Shown one piece after another: positions 5,901-9,000 of a DNA stretch of 9,000 nucleotides. The notes under the pieces are model-generated. The model had not been told where the DNA came from. It saw nothing but the letters and a program-made list of their open reading frames with translations, and made no database searches. The stretch is from CAZTXD01 sp964617995. Lineage in GTDB: Bacteria; Actinomycetota; Acidimicrobiia; Spongiisociales; ZC4RG35. The stretch spans positions 1 through 9,000 of the forward strand of contig CAZTXD010000144.1 in assembly GCA_964617995.1 (NCBI GenBank), in the 5' to 3' direction. The position numbers and the translations under genes are program-made. Numbering within the stretch: the stretch's first letter is position 1; each line of letters begins with the position of its first letter.

Positions 5901-6501
5901 GGTCGGCGAGACCGAGTCCTTGATCCGCGACTCGGTCGACGAATTCTCCTGGTACCCGCTGCACCGGCCCACCTTGGCATGCCTGCTGCTGGACCTCGGT
6001 CGGGATGCCGAGGCACGGGAGATCTTCGAGGCGCTGGCCAGGGACGACTTCGCCATCTTCCATCGGGACAACGAATGGCTCCTCGCCACCAGCATGGCTG
6101 CCGAGGCGTGCTACCTGCTCCAGCACATCGAAAAGGCGGAAGTGCTCTACGAGCAGATTCTGCCCTTTCGCGGCCGCCTGGCGGTCGGTCTCACCGAGGG
6201 AATCCTTGGGGCCGTGGACCGATATCTCGGGCTCCTCGCCGACTTGCTGGGCCGATTGGCTGAAGCGGAGCGGCACTTCGAGGATGCGATCGCCATCAAC
6301 GAGAGGATGGGCGCACGTCCGTGGGCGGCACACAGCCGGCACGACCTGGCGCGGCTGTTGCTCACCCGTGCGGGCTCCGGTGACCGCGAGCGCGCCACCG
6401 ACCTGCTCGGCGAGGCCCTCACGGCGGCACGAGGGATGGGAATGGCCGCACTGGTCACGAAGATCGAGGGGATCTCTCGGACCACGAAAACATACCGGTG
6501 A
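2944..6501 (+). CDS. BTAD/SARP-type regulator with ATPase and TPR-like region (AfsR-like)
   Basis: A 1185-aa protein. Residues 1-92 are an OmpR-type winged helix (MEFRLLGAVE, GGRQRKTVLSLLL, TTDQLVEELW, ARKTVQAHVAHLRRVL). Residues about 97-241 are the bacterial transcriptional activation (BTAD) domain ending LGIEPSGELRHLEQRIL. A Pro-rich linker (252-265) leads to a NACHT/AAA-like ATPase with Walker A GEPGIGKS (301-308), Walker B LLVVIDD (415-421), LLLLATYRD (446-454) and GNPLFVAE (514-521). FSHGLVREALYE (619-630) closes the ATPase module. The rest, about 690-1175, is a helical repeat region resembling TPRs. This order matches AfsR-like SARP regulators, cytoplasmic ATP-dependent activators of pathway genes. 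No C-terminal LuxR-type HTH is present, so DNA binding must be N-terminal. Residues 678-693 hold an 8-aa tandem duplication. The inducer and target genes cannot be told from this window, as no biosynthetic genes adjoin it. Confidence 0.92.
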   Translation: MEFRLLGAVEAEDEGQPLPLGGRQRKTVLSLLLVHAGEPVTTDQLVEELWGDTKPAAARKTVQAHVAHLRRVLNRDEEVLVGVDDGYVLQVNARAIDVRRFEDLVEEGRHLLHEDPEAAVATLDASLRLFRGAPLFGVADDAFTLRVEASRLEELRLGAVEARLRARLAVGHLNEVIAEAERLVTEHPLREGVWAVLMLALYRAGRQGEALRAFSRVRQVLAEELGIEPSGELRHLEQRILEQDPALDQELAPAPPTPPASAPPTVVGDPSLLGREHEMSELLAALDDARSGQGSLFLIGGEPGIGKSRLADEAASRARDRGVTVLWGRCWEAGGAPAYWPWVQALRSYIRATDTGRLHDEMGAGAVDIAQMLPEVQVMFPDLPSPASVDPESARFRLFDSTTTFLRNAATRQPLLVVIDDLQAADIASILLLRFLAGQIGGTPLLLLATYRDVELAPDHPLTIPILELKREPATRQLFLRGLSKPDVARLIELISGVTPQTVVATALHRQTNGNPLFVAEAIRLLAAEGSLSGKTGVSALRSAVPEAVREVIVRRLGHASERCRRLLTTASVLGPEVTIEVLRRLSDISADQFADAVDEAAGASLLVEVAGIPGRLRFSHGLVREALYETIPPGRRARLHLAAGNILERMYESDLESHLGEIAHHYFEGASVGDESKAVEYAKRKAVEYAKSAARHASRQLAYEDAVALYHMALQAAELQDGIDAIDRCDLLLGLGDAQTRSGDLPGAQETFLGAYDLARRTGEERQVAQAALGYGGRFVWARAGNDSHMVPMLQDALVLLGGGDERVRVRLLSRLAGALRDSPDREYGASLSRQAVELARALGDAETLAYALEGHIFSIWWPENPQERLELATELVALAAETQDGERMVGGHIAMFGALVELGLVREAKAEIDRVRLIADEIRQPAQLWVSQAVHAAVLLLEGRFDEAEPLIEETLRAPQPTAVRDNLSAARFQMLLLRREQGLVGETESLIRDSVDEFSWYPLHRPTLACLLLDLGRDAEAREIFEALARDDFAIFHRDNEWLLATSMAAEACYLLQHIEKAEVLYEQILPFRGRLAVGLTEGILGAVDRYLGLLADLLGRLAEAERHFEDAIAINERMGARPWAAHSRHDLARLLLTRAGSGDRERATDLLGEALTAARGMGMAALVTKIEGISRTTKTYR
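4975..5022 (+). repeat. 24-bp in-frame tandem duplication
   Basis: AAAGCGGTCGAATACGC begins at 4975 and again at 4999, giving two 24-bp units that differ only near their ends. The protein reads KAVEYAKR-KAVEYAKS. It lengthens a predicted helix between the ATPase and TPR-like parts by 8 residues, a little over two helical turns, without breaking the frame. Confidence 0.85.
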
Positions 6502-6529
6502 CACGCTGACACCTCGTCACCTCAGGTCT

Positions 6530-6543
6530 ACACGCGGACGTGT
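6530..6543 (+). terminator. Weak hairpin after BTAD gene
   Basis: ACACG (6530-6534) and CGTGT (6539-6543) form a 5-bp stem with a CGGA loop, 28 nt past the stop, followed by TCT. A second short pair TAGGC/GCCTA lies at about 6546-6564. Either could end transcription, but both stems are short. Confidence 0.25.
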
Positions 6544-6724
6544 TCTAGGCGGACCGAGAGCCTAAACGCCGCCACCCAAACGACTCTGCGATCGCTTGTC
6601 CAGACTGCGGAGCAGGTGCCGATTCGATCGAACAGTGGGCCGCCACCGACCTCGAGCAAGACCATCAATACTCTGGATCGAGGTGCACCGAATCTGGTTG
6701 GGAGCATGGCTGGAGTTCGGCTCC

Positions 6725-6761
<37 letters not shown>

Positions 6762-6815
6762 CATTGAGCCTTTCCCAGTAAGCGTCCTCGCCGCATTCAC
6801 CTGACCTGGCTGACC

Positions 6816-6831
6816 TTCTCCAAATGGAGAA
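6816..6831. repeat. Perfect 16-bp inverted repeat
   Basis: TTCTCCAAATGGAGAA has two perfect 6-bp arms around AAAT. It lies 65 nt beyond the end of the leftward Doc pseudogene and 315 nt after the regulator. It may be a leftover terminator or operator; no gene start is close enough to decide. Confidence 0.5.
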
Positions 6832-6856
6832 ACGAAATCTTCAACTGTCTCTCCTT

Positions 6857-6884
6857 CGCTCAGTCTTGGTCGTCGAACTGAGCG
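6857..6884 (-). terminator. Hairpin downstream of Doc pseudogene
   Basis: CGCTCAG (6857-6863) and CTGAGCG (6878-6884) form a perfect 7-bp stem with a 14-nt loop, 11 nt past the pseudogene's final stop on the leftward strand. The intact Doc gene also has a hairpin with a TGAGCG/CGCTCA stem after it, but the arms are in the opposite order, so the two are not clearly homologous. Confidence 0.4.
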
Positions 6885-6895
6885 CATTCTCTGAG

Positions 6896-7180
6896 CTATG
6901 CCACGGACGGGGTCTCGGCGACATCGCCGGCGGGGATGGCCAGCATGGCTTCTTCGGCCTGGTCAATGTCGGGAGGGTCGAGGTCCCAGGTGCCGCAGTT
7001 GAGGTCGACGAACATGACGAGCGCCGCCCAGGCCGTCCGCTAGTTCCGGTCGGGGAGGGGTTGGTTCCAGGCCTCCCGGTCCACCAACGCGGCGGCCTTG
7101 TCGTAAACGACGGGATAGACCTCCACGTCCCCGAACCCCGCCTGCTGGGGCGTACGGCGCCGGAAACCCCGCGACGTCAT
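6896..7180 (-). pseudogene. Doc-family toxin pseudogene
   Basis: Read leftward, this matches the intact Doc gene of this window for most of its length: AGFGDVEVYPVVYDKAAALV, then AWNQPLPDRN-stop-RAAWAALVMFVDLN, then TWDLDPPDIDQAEEAMLAI, ending at TAG (6896-6898). Three hits fall in the active site. The catalytic His is Gln (CAG), Gly is Arg (CGG), and the NKR Lys codon is TAG (7040-7042). Near 7155 a 1-nt length change shifts the frame, and the N-terminal third, including the start, has no recognisable match. No antitoxin homologue is visible upstream. High nucleotide similarity to the intact gene, including identical runs such as GTCGGGGAGGGG, shows common ancestry. It is certainly not an active toxin. 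A short 65-aa peptide up to the internal stop remains translatable in principle. Confidence 0.9.
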
Positions 7181-7326
7181 GCCGTCCTCGGTGGCCGGCG
7201 CAGTTGGACGGTGTGACCTCGGGTGGGGCCATCCCAATTGGGGGCTGTCTCAATTGCGCAGGTGGCGATCGTTGGGGGTACCGGGTATCCGACCCGCACA
7301 GCATCCATCGCCGTGTACCCGTAGGG
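7181..7326. other. Short intergenic region
   Basis: This spacer lies between the decayed 5' end of the Doc pseudogene and the hydrolase stop. It contains a 10-bp palindrome CCCAATTGGG (7233-7242) and a hairpin candidate. No gene is seen. Confidence 0.35.
7282..7296 (-). terminator. Hairpin downstream of hydrolase
   Basis: CGGGT (7282-7286) and ACCCG (7292-7296) make a perfect 5-bp stem with a 5-nt loop, 30 nt past the hydrolase stop on the leftward strand. It is short and lacks a T tract, so it is only a candidate terminator. Confidence 0.3.
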
Positions 7327-8253
7327 TCAGGGGAGAAGATGTCTGGTGAGGTGGGCGGCCTGGACTGTGCTCGCCTCATCGAAGAGGTCGCTGGGGTGGT
7401 ACAGGAGTCCGAAATGCCCACCGTCGATGTTGTACCAGTCCTTTTCGCCGGGTAGCAGGTCGAAGGCCCGTCGGCTGACGTCCGGGTTGGCGTGGGCCAT
7501 CTCGTCGGCAGGCGCGACCATCATCAGCGAGGGGACGGTCACGTAGGGGGCGCACAGGTACGGACTGAATGGGGCGGTGTTGGCAGGAATGACCCTCGTG
7601 GCGTGGTTTTGCCACCCGCTTCCATGCCTGGCGCCGTATTCGATGAACCAGCGGAACGCCTGGATCGGCTGTAGCAACGAAGGAGTGCCCAACTGGTCGG
7701 ACGACACCACCGGAATCGGGCCAATCTGATCCCCAAGGCCACCGGACACGTCTCCGGCCTCGAAGGTCTCACGGATCGCTGCGAACACTCCGCGGGTGGG
7801 CTCCGTGTCGGGCCGCTCGGCGCCGAATACCGGGCACTGGGCTACTACCACCTTGATCCGGGTGTCACAGGCAGCCACCAAGAACACCATTCCAGCCGAG
7901 TACGAGTCGCCCCAGACTCCGATCCTTTCCGGATCATGGCCCTCGATGGTCGCGGCGAAGGTGACGGCATCTCGGTAACCACGGGACTGCACCCACGGGT
8001 TGATCTCCTGGCGTGGCTCGCCGCCGCTGATCCCCAGATTCCGATGGTCGTAGAGGAGGGCCGACACTCCCGCTTCAGCAAACACCTCGGCATACCGGTC
8101 GGTGACCATCGGGATGGTGGCCGAGGTGCCGTGGGTCATGACCACGACCGGGAAAGGCGGCTCGCCTTTCACGGCCTCGTACAGAAACCCGCGAAGAACA
8201 GCAGCTTCAGATTCGAACTCCACGGCAACCCGGCGAGAACCCCAACCATCCAT
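7327..8253 (-). CDS. Alpha/beta hydrolase (dienelactone hydrolase/FrsA-like)
   Basis: A 308-aa protein with a complete alpha/beta-hydrolase layout. PVVVMTHGTSA (35-45) supplies the oxyanion-hole strand and HG. DHRNLGISGGEPR (69-81) follows the second strand. The nucleophile elbow is GDSYSAG with Ser117 (115-121). The acid is probably Asp250 in VAPADEMAHA, and the base is His280 in DGGHFGLL. No signal peptide is visible, so it is likely cytoplasmic. The family cleaves esters, lactones or amides; the substrate cannot be told. The elbow has Ser rather than Gly at the position after Tyr (G-D-S-Y-S), which still fits the small-residue rule. The start is the first ATG in frame, 6 nt after a TAGGGT box and with no proper Shine-Dalgarno site, so leaderless initiation is plausible. 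It stands alone: neighbours are a pseudogene and an IS relic. Confidence 0.88.
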   Translation of the reverse strand: MDGWGSRRVAVEFESEAAVLRGFLYEAVKGEPPFPVVVMTHGTSATIPMVTDRYAEVFAEAGVSALLYDHRNLGISGGEPRQEINPWVQSRGYRDAVTFAATIEGHDPERIGVWGDSYSAGMVFLVAACDTRIKVVVAQCPVFGAERPDTEPTRGVFAAIRETFEAGDVSGGLGDQIGPIPVVSSDQLGTPSLLQPIQAFRWFIEYGARHGSGWQNHATRVIPANTAPFSPYLCAPYVTVPSLMMVAPADEMAHANPDVSRRAFDLLPGEKDWYNIDGGHFGLLYHPSDLFDEASTVQAAHLTRHLLP

Positions 8254-8259
8254 GGCGAC

Positions 8260-8265
8260 ACCCTA
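8260..8265 (-). promoter_or_regulatory. Possible leaderless -10 box for hydrolase
   Basis: On the minus strand TAGGGT (8265-8260) fits TANNNT and ends 6 nt before the ATG at 8253, the same geometry seen at the antitoxin and BTAD genes. No -35 match is visible, so the call rests on spacing. Confidence 0.3.
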
Positions 8266-8387
8266 CGGCGCTGAGGACGGTGCCACTCCGTCCCGCCAGA
8301 ATCGGGAACATTCAGGCCCCCGGCGACCCGGGTCCGAGTGATCGGAGGCCGCAGTGCGTTCGCGCGTCACCGGTCCGCGCTGCCTGC

Positions 8388-8406
8388 GGGTGCCAAGTAG
8401 GAGCCG
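8388..8406 (+). repeat. Orphan arm-like motif pair
   Basis: GGGTGCCAAGT (8388-8398) followed by AGGAGCCG (8399-8406) resembles the pairs at 1637 and 2558: GGGAGCCAAGT then GGGAGCC, with an 11-bp step like the second of those. No tRNA-half core follows within 150 bp; an IS3 relic lies there instead. The resemblance is short and could be chance. Confidence 0.3.
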
Positions 8407-8418
8407 ACGCCATGAACA

Positions 8419-8563
8419 GATGACAATGGCTCGAGCTGGCCACCCGCGAATGGGTCACCTGGTTCAACACGTCTCGGCTCACGGTTCGCTCGACACGCTC
8501 GGAGACTTCCCACCTGTCGAGCACAAGGAGGCTCACTGCGCTCAACTGACCGCCACCAGGTGA
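8419..8563 (+). pseudogene. IS3-family transposase (OrfB) 3' relic
   Basis: Joining frames gives the typical end of an IS3-family OrfB integrase domain: DD, then LELATREWVTWFNTSRL, then HGSLDTLGDFPPVEHKEAHC and AQLTATR before TGA 8561-8563. By family knowledge, ELAT.EWV.WFN..RLH followed by PPVE.E...AQ is the usual tail of these transposases. Two lesions are visible. Extra bases AATGG follow the DD codons at 8425-8429, and one C is missing in CGGCTCACGG near 8480 (CGGCTCCACGG restores the frame). Everything upstream of the DD is absent, including the catalytic core, so it cannot transpose. CATCAGCCC...GTTTCA at about 8589-8608 may be a decayed right inverted repeat, but that is weak. Confidence 0.8.
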
Positions 8564-8659
8564 CTTGGAGTCCAAGAAACCGAGTCTCCATCAGCCCATG
8601 ACGTTTCAAATGAGACCTCTTGTCGTGTGTGGTTAGGGGCGACCTGTCGAACCGTCGGC

Positions 8660-9000
8660 TCAGCTGCCGTCGGCCTCGGAGTGCCATCGCTCCCAGTGCT
8701 GGCTGTGGGTCGGCAGGTACGCGCCCGGTTGGAAGTGAGTGTCGTAGTAATCCGTGTCGAGGTGTACGACCTGCACATACCCGGTGAGAACCATCGTGGT
8801 GTAGGTCGAGGGAAAGCGACCATGCCTTTCGTAGATGTACTGGGCGACCTCGCCCAAGCACGCGACGAACTCATCGCTGTAAGGTTCGACACCAGTCTTG
8901 ATCCCGGCAGCATCCTTCCACGGGCCCGGAGTCGAGGGGTCGTAAGTGCCGCCCGGGCCGAACTTGCGCTCGGCGAACACGTGCGCAGCGGTCCGCATAT
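8660..9000 (-). CDS. Conserved hypothetical protein, 3' part
   Basis: The frame ends at TGA 8660-8662 and stays open to the window edge, so at least 112 residues are seen. An ATG lies at 8996-8998, but whether it is the start cannot be judged since upstream bases are missing. The sequence contains PSTPGPWKDAAG, YSDEFVACLGEVAQYIYERH, RFPSTYTTMVLTGYVQVVHL and DTDYYDTHFQPGAYLPTHSQ, ending HWERWHSEADGS. It is rich in aromatic, His and Asp residues near the C-terminus (HLDTDYYD, THSQHWERWH), which could bind metal, but no motif I know confirms it. The composition is that of a real, soluble protein. I do not recognise a named family, though it feels like a conserved actinobacterial or proteobacterial hypothetical. 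No operon partner is visible, as an IS relic lies downstream. Confidence 0.75.
   Translation of the reverse strand, partial: MRTAAHVFAERKFGPGGTYDPSTPGPWKDAAGIKTGVEPYSDEFVACLGEVAQYIYERHGRFPSTYTTMVLTGYVQVVHLDTDYYDTHFQPGAYLPTHSQHWERWHSEADGS

Larger units (their letters stand above)
8254..8659. other. 406-bp region between leftward genes, holding IS3 relic
   Basis: Apart from the hydrolase promoter candidate, the orphan motif pair and the IS3 relic, I see nothing coding. Frames covering 8367-8861 on the minus strand are shadows of the IS relic and of the downstream gene. Confidence 0.5.

Noticed and set aside
6700..6711. GGGAGCATGG as a fifth arm motif site
   Set aside because: It is a single degenerate copy without pair, core or flanking similarity.

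Overview
This is a high-GC window that most resembles an actinomycete-type (Actinomycetota) chromosome. The lineage call is an inference. It rests on an AfsR/SARP-like BTAD regulator, GC-rich codon use, starts where a TANNNT box sits 6 nt before the ATG (leaderless style), and pieces of a tRNA-Arg(ACG) gene.

Left third (1-2727) is an accessory region. Three direct copies of the 3' half of tRNA-Arg(ACG), running from anticodon loop to acceptor end, lie at 22-65, 1753-1796 and 2680-2727. None has a matching 5' half, so none is a working tRNA. The first two are followed by a related hairpin and a TTGGGAGCCATC motif. The second and third are preceded, about 120 bp upstream, by a direct pair of the same GGGAGCCA motif. 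This looks like a row of tyrosine-recombinase attachment sites (arm-core-arm) enclosing two very small units without an integrase. Unit 1 carries a Fic adenylyltransferase-like protein with a winged-helix C-terminus, plus the 3' end of an unknown gene. Unit 2 carries a ribbon-helix-helix antitoxin and a Doc-family toxin, co-transcribed leftward from a promoter overlapping a perfect 14-bp palindrome. Both cargoes belong to the Fic/Doc fold superfamily. Site 3 lacks the right arm, so it is probably the right edge of the array.

Middle (2728-6560): one large gene for a 1185-aa regulator with an OmpR-type winged helix, a BTAD domain, a NACHT/AAA-like ATPase and a TPR-like C-terminus. A 24-bp in-frame tandem duplication sits just before the TPR region.

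Right third (6561-9000): a leftward Doc pseudogene with its catalytic His replaced and a stop codon in place of the conserved NKR lysine; a leftward alpha/beta hydrolase; a frameshifted 3' relic of an IS3-family transposase, next to one orphan copy of the arm-like motif pair; and the 3' end of a leftward gene of unknown function that runs off the window. Decayed Doc and IS3 sequences suggest past gene flow here too. No complete RNA gene, CRISPR array or intact insertion sequence was seen.
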